64,000 nucleotides of DNA from CAIWHR01 sp963846855 (GTDB lineage Bacteria > Pseudomonadota > Gammaproteobacteria > Burkholderiales > Casimicrobiaceae), in contig CAWJXK010000008.1 in assembly GCA_963846855.1 (NCBI GenBank), forward strand, positions 1,302,001-1,366,000, given 5' to 3'. Both the position numbers and the translations under genes were made by a program. Position 1 is the stretch's first letter; each line of letters opens with the position of its first letter. Shown here piece by piece: positions 11,046 through 20,153 of this stretch. The notes beneath the pieces are model-generated. The model saw nothing but the letters and a program-made list of their open reading frames with translations. It had not been told where the DNA came from and searched no databases.

Positions 11046-11799
11046 GCTCGGCGTCAACATCGACCACGTCGCGACCCTGCGGCAGGCGCGCCGCACGCAC
11101 GAACCCGACCCTGTGTGGGCCGCGGTCGAGGCGCATCTCGGCGGCGCCGACGGCATCACGGTGCACCTGCGTGAGGACCGTCGGCACATCCAGGACGAGG
11201 ACGTGCGGCGGCTGCGCGATCTCGTCCACATCCGCCTCAATCTCGAGATGGCGGCGACCGCGGAGATGGTCGGGATCGCCTGCCGCCTCAAGCCCGAGAT
11301 GGCGATGCTGGTGCCGGAGGGCCGCGAGGAGATCACGACGGAGGGAGGGCTCGACATCGCGGGCCAGGAAGCGAAGCTGCGCGACAGCGTCGCGAAGCTC
11401 GCCGACGCGGGCATCGTCACCAGCGTCTTCATCGACGCCATGCCGCGCCAGATCGAGGCCGCGGCGCGCATCGGCGCCCGCGTCTGCGAAATTCACACCG
11501 GACCATACGCGCACGCGTTTCACGCACTGGGCCGCGATCCGGAAAGCGCGCCGGTCATCAGCGAGCTCGAGCGCATTCGCACTTCCGGCGAGCTGATCCG
11601 CCAGGCGGGGATGCGCTTCAACGCGGGCCATGCGCTCAACTACTTCAACGTGCAGCCGGTGGCGGCGCTTCCGGGCATCCGCGAGCTCCACATCGGCCAC
11701 GCGATCGTGTCGCGCTCGGTCTTCGTGGGCCTGCGCGAAGCCGTGCGCCAGATGAAGTCACTGTTGCGCGAAGCGGCCGCAAAGCGCGACGCACGGTGA
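11038..11799 (+). CDS. pdxJ: pyridoxine 5'-phosphate synthase
   Basis: A 253-residue TIM-barrel enzyme that condenses 1-deoxyxylulose 5-phosphate with 3-amino-2-oxopropyl phosphate to form pyridoxine 5'-phosphate. Diagnostic segments are LGVNIDHVATLRQARRT at the N terminus, ITVHLREDRRHI, RLNLEMA, EIHTGPYA and FNAGHALNYFN. It starts with GTG inside the recO end, preceded by an AAGGAAA ribosome-binding sequence. The end overlaps nagZ by four bases (GTGA). Confidence 0.97.
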   Translation: MIELGVNIDHVATLRQARRTHEPDPVWAAVEAHLGGADGITVHLREDRRHIQDEDVRRLRDLVHIRLNLEMAATAEMVGIACRLKPEMAMLVPEGREEITTEGGLDIAGQEAKLRDSVAKLADAGIVTSVFIDAMPRQIEAAARIGARVCEIHTGPYAHAFHALGRDPESAPVISELERIRTSGELIRQAGMRFNAGHALNYFNVQPVAALPGIRELHIGHAIVSRSVFVGLREAVRQMKSLLREAAAKRDAR

Positions 11800-12761
11800 C
11801 TTCGTTGCCGCTCGGCCCCGTGATGCTCGGCATCGAGGGGCTCGAACTGACGCCCGCGGACCGGGCACGACTGGCGCATCCGTCGACCGGGGGCGTGATC
11901 CTGTTCGCGCGGAACTACGCGTCGCCGCCGCAGCTCGCGGCGCTGACGGCATCGATCCGGAGCGTGCGCGATCCGCCACTCCTGATCTGCGTCGACCACG
12001 AAGGCGGGCGCGTGCAGCGCTTTCGCGAGGGCTTCACGGCGATCCCGCCGATGCGCACGCTGGGCGAGCGATGGGATCGCGACGTCGCCGGGGCGACGCG
12101 GGAAGCGCACGGGATCGGCGCCACGATCGCGCGCGAGCTCTCCGACCATGGCATCGATTTCACGTTCGCGCCGGTGCTCGATCTCGACCATGGCGCAAGC
12201 GGTGTGATCGGCGACCGCTCGTTCCATCGCAATCCCAACGCGGCAGCGCATCTCGCTGCGGCGTTCGCCGCAGGACTTCGCTCGGAGGGAATGGCGGCGG
12301 TCGGCAAACATTTTCCCGGGCACGGCCACGTCGCCGCGGATTCGCACGACGAGCTGCCGCGCGACGAGCGCAGCCTCGCCGCCATCATCGCCGAGGATCT
12401 CATCCCGTTCGCAGCGCTCGCGCAGCGCGGTCTGGATGGGATGATGCCTGCGCATGTCGTATATCCGGCGGTCGACACCGCGCCGGCGGGCTTCTCGGGC
12501 AAGTGGCTGCAGGAGATCCTGCGCGGCCGGCTCGGGTTCGACGGCGCGATCTTCTCCGACGATCTCGACATGGCCGGCGCGCGCGGCGTCGGCGATGTCG
12601 TCGCGCGCGCGGAGGCGGCCCTCGGCGCGGGATGCGACATGGTGCTCGTCTGCAACGATCTCGCCGGCGCCGACACGCTGCTCGCGCGCCTTGCGCCGCA
12701 AGAGTCGCCGGAATGCGCGCGCCGGCTCGAATCGATGCGCGGCGCGCGGGTTCAGCGCTGA
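11796..12761 (+). CDS. nagZ: beta-N-acetylhexosaminidase NagZ
   Basis: A 321-residue glycoside hydrolase family 3 enzyme of cytoplasmic cell-wall recycling. It releases N-acetylglucosamine from GlcNAc-anhydromuropeptides. The family signature KHFPGHGHVAADSHDELP is at about residues 169-186, and the catalytic Asp lies in SDDLDM. Its GTG start overlaps the pdxJ stop. In many betaproteobacteria acpS lies between pdxJ and nagZ; there is no room for it here. Confidence 0.94.
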   Translation: MTSLPLGPVMLGIEGLELTPADRARLAHPSTGGVILFARNYASPPQLAALTASIRSVRDPPLLICVDHEGGRVQRFREGFTAIPPMRTLGERWDRDVAGATREAHGIGATIARELSDHGIDFTFAPVLDLDHGASGVIGDRSFHRNPNAAAHLAAAFAAGLRSEGMAAVGKHFPGHGHVAADSHDELPRDERSLAAIIAEDLIPFAALAQRGLDGMMPAHVVYPAVDTAPAGFSGKWLQEILRGRLGFDGAIFSDDLDMAGARGVGDVVARAEAALGAGCDMVLVCNDLAGADTLLARLAPQESPECARRLESMRGARVQR

Positions 12762-12786
12762 GCGCAAGGCGCAGCGGCGCCCGCGG

Positions 12787-13548
12787 TCAATGCGGGTGCG
12801 GCCAGCGCCCGCCCAGCTTCTTCGTCAATTCCTCCGCCGTGTGCGCGACCACGTGGCCGAGCTGCTTGATCCGGTCGTCCGGCAGCCGCGACGACGGCCC
12901 GGCGAGCGAAATGGCGCCGAGCGGCTCCGCGTGCTCGTCGTAGATCGGCGAAGCGACGCAGCGCGTGCCATGCGCATGCTCCTCGTCGTCGAACGACCAG
13001 CCGCGCTGACGGATCACGCGGATGCTCGCCCACATCGTCTCGGGCGACGTGATCGTGTTCGCGGTGATCCGCGGCAGGCCCTTGACTTTGAGGATCGCGT
13101 CGATCTGCTCGTCCGGCAGCGACGCGAAGATCGCCTTGCCCACGCCCGATGCGTGCAGCGGCACGCGGCTGCCGAGCTTCACGATCGTGCGCATCATCTC
13201 GCGGCATTGGACCTGGTCGATGAACACGGCCTCGGTGCCGTCGAGGATCGCGAGGTTGGCGGTCTCGCCCGATTGCTCCATCAGGCGGCGCATGTACGGA
13301 TGGCTCTGCGCGACGAAATCCCGGCTCGCGAGGAAGCTCGAGCCGACGGCGAATGCCTGCAGCCCGACGTACCAGCGGCCTAGCTCGCCCGCCTGGAACA
13401 CGTAGCCCATCTTCTCGAGCGTCGCGAGCAGCCGATGCGTCGTCGACGGCGGCAGCGTCACGCGCTGCGCGACGTCGGTCAGCGTGAGGCCGCCTTCGGC
13501 GCGCGCGAGCGCTTCGAGGATGTTGAGGCCGCGCGTGAGGCTTTGCAC
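12787..13548 (-). CDS. IclR-family transcriptional regulator
   Basis: 253 residues with a winged helix-turn-helix at about residues 1-65 (LTRGLNILEALARAEGGLTL, then PPSTTHRLLATLEKMGYV). An IclR effector domain follows at residues 80-250, with ILDGTEAVFIDQVQ, SGVGKAIFA and a cysteine in GTRCVASPI. It starts with GTG; no ATG is available in frame upstream before a stop. It lies 155 bases downstream of the FAD/GcvT gene on the same strand. It probably regulates that gene or the whole minus-strand operon; the effector is unknown. Confidence 0.88.
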   Translation of the reverse strand: MQSLTRGLNILEALARAEGGLTLTDVAQRVTLPPSTTHRLLATLEKMGYVFQAGELGRWYVGLQAFAVGSSFLASRDFVAQSHPYMRRLMEQSGETANLAILDGTEAVFIDQVQCREMMRTIVKLGSRVPLHASGVGKAIFASLPDEQIDAILKVKGLPRITANTITSPETMWASIRVIRQRGWSFDDEEHAHGTRCVASPIYDEHAEPLGAISLAGPSSRLPDDRIKQLGHVVAHTAEELTKKLGGRWPHPH

Positions 13549-13703
13549 CTGCGCGGTGGAGGTCCCCCGGGCTTGAGCGGCGTGCGGCCGCGGCGGGGCG
13601 GGGTCGTGAAGCGATGCGGCATGCGAGGATGATCCGTGACGGCTGTCCTTACAGCGGCCACGCTAACACAATATTCCGCCCGCGCGGTTGCGGGCGCAAC
13701 GGG

Positions 13704-16146
13704 TCAGGAGGGCCCGACGACCGGCGTGACGGCGTAGAGATCTCCCGCGATGTCGGCGTGGCAGGTCGCCGCGGCCAGCGCCCCGTCAGTCAACGGCGAT
13801 GCGGTGCGCACGTAGCCCATCGCGATGGCTCGGCCCAGCTTTCGGCTGTAGCCCACGGAGGTGATCTCGCCGACGTTCGAGCCGTCGATCAGGATCGGCT
13901 CGCCGCCCCACGGGAACGCCGCCGGGTCGTCGAAGGTGAACCGGATCAGCCGTTTCGTGACCGCCGCCGGGAGCGTCGCGACAAGTGCATCACGGCCAAC
14001 GAAGGGCGCCGGCTTGTCGAGCTTCACTGAATGGGCGAGGCCCGCTTCCCACGGCGTCTCGTCGGGAGAGAGCTCGGCGCCCCACGCGCGACGGCCGGCT
14101 TCGACGCGCAGCGCGTCGATCGTGTAATAGCCCGCGTCCTTGAGGCCGAATTCGTCGCCCGCCGCGACGAGCGCATCATAGAGCGTGACGCACTGGTCGG
14201 TCGGCACGTAGAGCTCGTAGCCGGGGCCGCCGACGTAGCTCATGCGCGCGGCCCGCACGCGGGCGTACCCGACGTCGACCTCGCGCGTCATCGCGAACGG
14301 CAGCGCTGCCTTCGACAGGTCGTCGGAGGAGGCGCGCTTGAGCAGCGCCTCCGCCTTCGGGCCCATCAGCGAGATCACCGACCACGCGCTGGTCACGTCC
14401 ACGAGCGCGGCGTGTTCGTCAGCGCCGATGTGGCGCTCGATCCAGCTGAAATCGCGCGTCGTCTGCGCCGAGCCGGTGATGATCAGGAACTCGGCGACGG
14501 CGACGCGCACGACGGTGAGATCGCTTTCGAATCCGCCGCGCGCGTTCAGCATCGCCGTGTAGACAATCCTCCCGACGGGCACGTCGATCTCGTTCGCGCA
14601 GAGGCGCTGCAGCAGCGCAAGGGCGTCGCGGCCCTTCAGCACGAATTTGGAGAACGACGTCTGGTCGAAGACGACGACATCCTCGCGGCAGGCGCGCTGC
14701 TCCTCCAGCACGTGCGGCAGCCAGCCGGGCGTGCCGAACGTGGTGGAGGGTGGCGGCACACCCTGCGGCAGGAAGTAGTTCGCCCGCTCCCAGTTCATCT
14801 TCGATCCGAAGACCGCGCCCTTCGCGGCGAGGCGATCGTAGAGCGGCGAGCGCCGCAGCGGACGCACGGTGGCCTGCTCCTCGCGCGGCCAGCGCATCGC
14901 GTAATGCAGGCCCAGCGATTCGACGGTGCGGTCGGCGAGGTGCCGGCGATTCGCGTGGAACGGCGCGAAGCGACGCACGTCGACGTCCCACAGGTCGACC
15001 GGCGCCTCGCCGCCGACGATCCATTCGGCGACGAGCTTGCCGGCGCCGCCCGAATTGGCGATCCCCGCCGAGTTGAATCCGGCGCACACGAAATAGCCGG
15101 CCAACTCCGGCGCTTCGCCGAGGATGAAATTGCCGTCGGGCGTGAAGCTCTCCGGGCCGTTGAGAAGGAGCTTCACTTGCGCCGTTTCGAGGCACGGCGT
15201 GCGATGGATCGCGTTGCGCATCAGGACCTCGAAATGGTCCCAGTCCTCCGGCAGGAGCTGGAATTCGAAGCCGTCGGGAATCGGATCGACGTTCCACGGC
15301 TTTGCCTGCGGCTCGAATCCGCCCATGACGAGGCCGCCGACCTCCTCCTTGTAGTAGAGGTAGCCATCGGGGTCGCGGATCACCGGCATGTCCGGCGTGA
15401 CGCCGGCAATCGGCTTGGTGACGAGGTAGAAGTGCTCGGCGGCATAGAGCGGCACGCTGACACCCGCGAGCCGTCCGAATTCGCGCGCCCATTGTCCGGC
15501 GCAGTTGACGATCGTCTCGCAGGCGATCGCACCCACGCCGTCGGCCGTGCGCCAGCGGACTGCCGATACACGCCCGCGCGACGCATCGACGCCGGTGACC
15601 TTGACGCCTTCGGCGATGCGTCGCGCCGCCCATGCGCGCCCCCTTCGCGAGCGACTGCGTGAGATCGGTCGGATTCGCCTTGCCATCGCCGGGAATGAAC
15701 ACCGCGCCGGCGAGATCGTCGGTGCGAAGGATCGGGGCGATCCTTCCCGCTTCGGCGGGGGTGATGAATTCGAATTCGATGCCGAAGCTCTTTGCGCGCG
15801 CCATCTGCCGCTTCATCAGCGTCAGCCGCTCAGGAGTCCTGGCGACGTTGAGGCTGCCGCAGCGTTTCCAGCCGGTGGCGAGCCCGGTCTCCGCCTCGAG
15901 AGAGGCATAGAGCTCGATCCCGTATCGGCTCATCCGCGTTGCGTTGCGCGTCGCGCGCGTCTGGCCGACGAGGCCTGCCGCGTGCCAGGTCGTGCCGCAG
16001 GTCAGCTTGCCCTGCTCGAGCAGGACGACATCGCGCACGCCGAGGCGCGTCAGATGATAGGCGGTGGCTGCGCCGGCGATGCCGCCGCCGACGATGACGA
16101 CGCGAGCCTGCGAGGGGAGCGCTGAAGGCATGCGCGCCGCGATCAT
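13704..16146 (-). CDS. FAD-dependent dimethylglycine/sarcosine dehydrogenase-like protein with GcvT domains (frame-shifted)
   Basis: The reconstructed protein is about 813 residues. The N-terminal FAD oxidoreductase domain starts ARVVIVGGGIAGAATAYHL, with TTWHAAGL, the usual covalent-flavin region of the DMGDH family. A linker carries LLNGPESFTPDG. The C-terminal GcvT domain binds tetrahydrofolate and takes up formaldehyde (RMSYVGGPGYELYVP, SPDETPWEAGLA). Such enzymes demethylate N-methylated glycines. One extra base at about 15621 breaks the frame between GDGKANPTDLTQSLAKGAR and RIAEGVKVTG; both halves are otherwise intact, so a consensus error is likely. The ATG at 16146 overlaps the preceding gene's stop (ATGA). 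The neighbours suggest a methylated aminophosphonate as substrate, which is inference. Confidence 0.8.
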
Positions 16147-16998
16147 AGTTTCATCGCGGCCACGCCCAGCGCGACGCTGGTGGCGCCGGCCAAGCGTCGC
16201 CATCCGAGCCCCTCCTTCAGGATCAGCGCGCCGAACAGTGTCGCGAAGATGACCGACGTTTCGCGCAGCGCGGCCACCAGGGCCACGGGTGCGCGCGTCA
16301 TCGCCCACAGCACGATCGCATAGGCGAGCACGCTCCCGGCGCCCGCGGCGAGCGCGCGGGGGACTCCCGACCTCATGTAGTGGAAGGCGGGGCGGCCGCG
16401 CCGGACGGCGATCCACGCGAGGAACGGCAATCCCTCGAGGAACATCAGCCAGAATGCGTAGCCCCATGCATTGCCCGACGCGCGTGCGCCGGCGCCGTCG
16501 ACGAAGGTGTAGCAGGCGATGATCGCGGCGTTGGCGAGCGCCCAACGGATTGCGGCGGGCGGATGCCGTCCCGGATGCACGAAGGCGATGCTGACGATGC
16601 CCGCCGAGATCAGCGCGATTCCGGCAGCAGCATGCAGCGTCGGGCCATTCGTGCAGCAGCGCGATGCCGAGCAGCGCGACCAGCAGCGGCGCAGTGCCGC
16701 GCATCAACGGATAGGCGAACGACAGATCGCCGGTGCGGTAGGCGCCCGTCAACGTCAGGTAGTACGCGAAATGAATCGTCGCCGACGTCGCGATGAACGG
16801 CCAGGCGGCCGCGTCGGGAACCGGCACGAACGGAAGCGCCAGCAGCGACCAGAACGAGCTGGTCGCGACGACGCCGGCGGTATCGAGCAGGGGATCGCCG
16901 CCCGGCGCGCTCTTGAGGAGTGCATTCCAGCCGGCGTGCAGCATGCCTGCGCCGAGGACCGCGAGCGTGACCCCGAGCGAGATGCCGGAAGGCTGCAT
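16143..16998 (-). CDS. DMT-superfamily (EamA-like) transporter, frame-shifted
   Basis: The reconstructed length is about 284 residues with around ten hydrophobic segments in two similar halves. The N-terminal half runs LGVTLAVLGAGMLHAGWNALL through PLLVALLGIALLHEWP. The C-terminal half runs from HPGRHPPAAIRWALANAAII to GWRRLAGATSVALGVAAMKL. A single extra base at about 16641 separates the halves; removing it restores a continuous reading through HAAAGIALI. The EAMA halves contain the usual end-of-half EG/GW motifs. It lies 10 bases after the Na/Pi cotransporter gene and overlaps the FAD gene, so it is part of the operon. The substrate is unknown; export of an amine or phosphonate-derived product is possible. 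Confidence 0.75.
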
Positions 16999-17008
16999 CG
17001 ACGTCGGG

Positions 17009-18760
17009 TCAGGCCGCGTCCGGCTTGCGCTTCGGCCAGGGCGCCGACGGGTCGGCGTTCGGCTCGTCGGCAACGCCGCCGTTGCCGTTCGCGGGGCGAC
17101 GCGCCCTCGGCCGCGCCCGATCGGGCTCCTTCAGGCGCGTCTTGGCGAGCACACCGGCCTGCTCGAGGATCGGATAGGCGATCGAGCAGATGTGCGAATT
17201 GATGCGCTTCAGGTCGGAGATGAGATCGAGGTGCAGCGACGAGGTCTCGATGCTCTGCACTGTCTGGCTCGTGAGCCGCAGGAAATGCGAGTCGGCATAC
17301 GCCCGCTCGAGATCGCGGAACAGCACCTTCTGGGCGAGGAGCTCCTGCGCGGCCTTGAGATCGCTGTCGAGGAACACCGACATCCCGAGGCGAAGGTTGG
17401 CGACGAGACGCGCGTGGAGGTCGCAGATCTCGGTCATCCCCGCCTCGGAGAAGCTTCGGCCCTTGTCGATCTTCTTTTCCTCGAGGTCGTTGACGATGCG
17501 CTCGATGATGTCGCCGACCTGCTCCATGTTGATCGTGAACGACACGATGTCGGCCCAGCGCCGCCCCTCCTTTTCCTCGAGCGCCTCGCGCGAGATCTGC
17601 GTGAGATAGAGCTTGACCGCGGTGTAGAGATCGTCGACGACGTCGTCCATCCTGCGCAGGCGCACGGCGAGGGCGCGGTCGTTGGTCTTCAGCACCGTCA
17701 GCATGCCGTCCAGCATGTCGCCGATGACGTCGCCGATGCGCAGGGCTTCGCGCGCCGCGAAGGAGATCGCCAGAGCCGGGGTGGCGAGCGCCGACGGGTC
17801 GAGGTGGCGCGGCTTCGAAGGATCGTCGGCCGGCGGCCGCGTCGGCAGGAAGCGCTCGGCGACCCGCGCGATCGGCGCCGTGAAGAAGATGAAAAGCAGC
17901 GCGAGCGCGACGTTGAACCCGAGGTGGAAGAACACGACCTCGTGCGCCGGGTCGACCTGGAATCCGGCGACCAGCGTCTCGAGGTGTGTCGCGAGGGGCA
18001 ACACGAGCAGGCAGCCGATCAACTTGAAGAGGAAGTTGCCGAGCGTCACGCGCCGCGCTTCGGGAGGCGCGCGCAGCGTCGAGAGCATGCCGAGCAGGCC
18101 GTTGCCGAAATTGGCGCCGAGCACGAGGCCGAGCGCCACGGGCAGCGCGATGACGTGCAGTGAGGCGAGCGCGGCGACGACCAGCACCACGGCGAGGCTC
18201 GAATAGCAGAGCACGGTGAGAAGCGCCGCGACCAGCATGTCGAGCAGCATGTCGCCGGTCAAAGACGCGAAGATGACCTGCACACCGGCCGCCTGCACGA
18301 CCGGGCGCGCGGCGACCGTGATCCATTGCAGCGCGAAGACGATCAGTCCGAGTCCGATCAGGATGCGCCCGAAGCGCCCGACGGGCGACGCCTGCAGCGA
18401 CAGGAAGAGCGCGACGCCGACGAAGATCAGCAGCGGCGCGAGCCAGGAGAGGTCGAGCGAGAGGACGACGGTGACGAGCGATGTTCCGACGTCGGCGCCC
18501 AGCATCACCGCCAGCGCGGGCGCCGTGTCGATGATGCCCTGTCCGGCGAATGCGGCGACGATGAGCGCCGTCGCCGTGCTGCTCTGGATCAGGCCGGTGA
18601 CGCCGACGCCGGCAAAGAACGCGGCGACGCGGTTGCTCACGCTTCGGCGCAGCACGCGCCGCAGGTCGCCGCCGTAGACCCGCAGCACGCCGGTGCGCAC
18701 GATGTGGGTGCCCCAGATGAGGAGCGACACGCCGGCCAGCAGGTTGAGCAGCGTCTGCAT
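17009..18760 (-). CDS. Na+/phosphate cotransporter family protein with PhoU-like tail
   Basis: 583 residues. Two Na/Pi cotransporter repeats occupy about residues 1-300, each with the family's Gln-Ser-Ser-type motif (GLIQSSTATALIVAAF; the second repeat has CYSSLAVVLVVAAL and LGANFGNGLL). A cytoplasmic PhoU-like helical region spans about residues 340-540 (RRMDDVVDDLYTAVKLYL, NMEQVGDIIERIVNDLEE). The C-terminal 40 residues are basic and low in complexity. Bacterial members can move phosphate in either direction, including export. It sits nine bases after the PbfA-like gene in a phosphonate operon. That suggests it handles phosphate released from phosphonates. Confidence 0.88.
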   Translation of the reverse strand: MQTLLNLLAGVSLLIWGTHIVRTGVLRVYGGDLRRVLRRSVSNRVAAFFAGVGVTGLIQSSTATALIVAAFAGQGIIDTAPALAVMLGADVGTSLVTVVLSLDLSWLAPLLIFVGVALFLSLQASPVGRFGRILIGLGLIVFALQWITVAARPVVQAAGVQVIFASLTGDMLLDMLVAALLTVLCYSSLAVVLVVAALASLHVIALPVALGLVLGANFGNGLLGMLSTLRAPPEARRVTLGNFLFKLIGCLLVLPLATHLETLVAGFQVDPAHEVVFFHLGFNVALALLFIFFTAPIARVAERFLPTRPPADDPSKPRHLDPSALATPALAISFAAREALRIGDVIGDMLDGMLTVLKTNDRALAVRLRRMDDVVDDLYTAVKLYLTQISREALEEKEGRRWADIVSFTINMEQVGDIIERIVNDLEEKKIDKGRSFSEAGMTEICDLHARLVANLRLGMSVFLDSDLKAAQELLAQKVLFRDLERAYADSHFLRLTSQTVQSIETSSLHLDLISDLKRINSHICSIAYPILEQAGVLAKTRLKEPDRARPRARRPANGNGGVADEPNADPSAPWPKRKPDAA

Positions 18761-18768
18761 GCTGGAGT

Positions 18769-20133
18769 CTATTGCCTCCCCACGGCGGCAAGCGCGGCAT
18801 CGAGGATATCGAACGCGCGGTCGAGATCCGCGCGCGCGATCACCAGGGGCGGGGAGAGCGTCAGCACGTTGCCCTGACCCACCTTGAAGCTCAGGCCTCG
18901 CTCGAGGCATTCGTACATGACTCTTTCCGCCTCGCGCCGCGCGGGGATGCCGTCGCGGGCGAGCTCGATGCCGAGCAGGAGCCCGATGCCGCGGACCGCG
19001 GCGACGATCGGATGCTTCGCCTTCAGCGCACACATGCGCTCGAGCGACGCGGCGCCCAGCGACTGCGCCCGCGCGCACAGCGCCTCGCGCTCGATCACGT
19101 CGATCGTCGCGAGCGCCGCGGCGCAGCCGACGGGACTCTTTTCGTGCGTGTAATGGCCGAGCGCGCGATCGGCGGCGACGTCGAGATCGCGGCGTGCGAT
19201 CAACGCTGCCATCGGGAACGCGGCGCCGCCCAGTCCCTTGCCGAGCACCACCATGTCGGGAACGATGCCGTAGTGCTCGAAAGCGAACATCCGGCCCGTG
19301 CGGCCGAGGCAGATCGGGATTTCGTCGAGGATCAGCAGGGCGCCGTGGCGATCGCAGGCATCGCGGACGATCCGGTAATACTCGGGAGGAGGAACCGCGA
19401 CGTCGGTCGAGCGGATGGTCTCGATGACGACGGCGCCGATGTCCTCCTCCTTGCCGAGGACGTAGTCGAGATATTCCGCGCAGCGCGCGTTGCAGGTGCC
19501 GCCGCAGCCGAAGCGGCACGACGTGGGATCGCATGGCGGTGCGTGCTCGGTGCCGGGGAGCAGCGGCCCCATGCCCTTCCTGAACGCCGCCTCGCCGCCG
19601 ATCGAGATCGCGTCGAGCGACGCGCCGTGGAACGAGTCCCACAGCGACAGTGTCTTGTGCCGCCCGGTAGCCACACGCGCGAGCTTCAGCGCCATCCCGA
19701 TCGCCAGTGCGCCGCCCGGCGCGAACAGCACCTTCCCGAGCGGATCCGGTGCCAGCGCCGCGAGCTTTTCGGCGAGGTCGATCGCGACCCGGTTCGTGAA
19801 GCGGCGCGGCGAGAAAGGGAGTGTTTCGAGCTGGCGTCGCACGGCGTCCATCACGCGCGGATGCCGGTAGCCCACCTGATGCACGCTGTTGCCGTGGAAA
19901 TCCATGATCCGCCGGCCCTCGACATCGGTCAGCCAGATCCCCTCGCAGCTCTCGAGGGCGTCGAGGCAAGGCGTCGACAGCGACTGATGCAGGAACACGT
20001 TTGCGTCAGAAGCGAGCAGCGCGCGGGTCGGCGCGTGCGCGTGGCGCGCCTCGAACGCACGCCGCTCCTGCGATAGGTTCACGTCGCCTTCGGCGGCAAG
20101 GTCGCCTGCGGGCGGCATCGGATCGCGCTTCAC
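18769..20133 (-). CDS. class III PLP enzyme, probable (R)-1-hydroxy-2-aminoethylphosphonate ammonia-lyase (PbfA-like)
   Basis: 454 residues with the class III aminotransferase fold. The PLP-site Asp lies in LLILDEIPICLGRTG, and the Lys expected to bind PLP is in VVLGKGLGG. FHGNSVHQVGYRHPRV and LWDSFHGASLDAISIGGEA are distinctive. A cysteine cluster near residues 200-220 (CDPTSCRFGCGGTCNARC) is unusual for aminotransferases. PbfA enzymes of this fold, found beside phnW/phnA/phnY genes, are known to eliminate ammonia from hydroxylated AEP, giving phosphonoacetaldehyde. The position 20 bases after phnY supports the call. A true aminotransferase acting on a related amine remains possible. Confidence 0.72.
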   Translation of the reverse strand: MKRDPMPPAGDLAAEGDVNLSQERRAFEARHAHAPTRALLASDANVFLHQSLSTPCLDALESCEGIWLTDVEGRRIMDFHGNSVHQVGYRHPRVMDAVRRQLETLPFSPRRFTNRVAIDLAEKLAALAPDPLGKVLFAPGGALAIGMALKLARVATGRHKTLSLWDSFHGASLDAISIGGEAAFRKGMGPLLPGTEHAPPCDPTSCRFGCGGTCNARCAEYLDYVLGKEEDIGAVVIETIRSTDVAVPPPEYYRIVRDACDRHGALLILDEIPICLGRTGRMFAFEHYGIVPDMVVLGKGLGGAAFPMAALIARRDLDVAADRALGHYTHEKSPVGCAAALATIDVIEREALCARAQSLGAASLERMCALKAKHPIVAAVRGIGLLLGIELARDGIPARREAERVMYECLERGLSFKVGQGNVLTLSPPLVIARADLDRAFDILDAALAAVGRQ

Positions 20134-20153
20134 GCTCGCTCAGCCTTTGCGCA

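Noticed and set aside
13704..16998. Pseudogenes for the FAD/GcvT and DMT genes
   Set aside because: Each has just one +1 shift with full conservation on both sides, and the same kind of defect occurs in housekeeping folD. Sequencing error is the simpler explanation.
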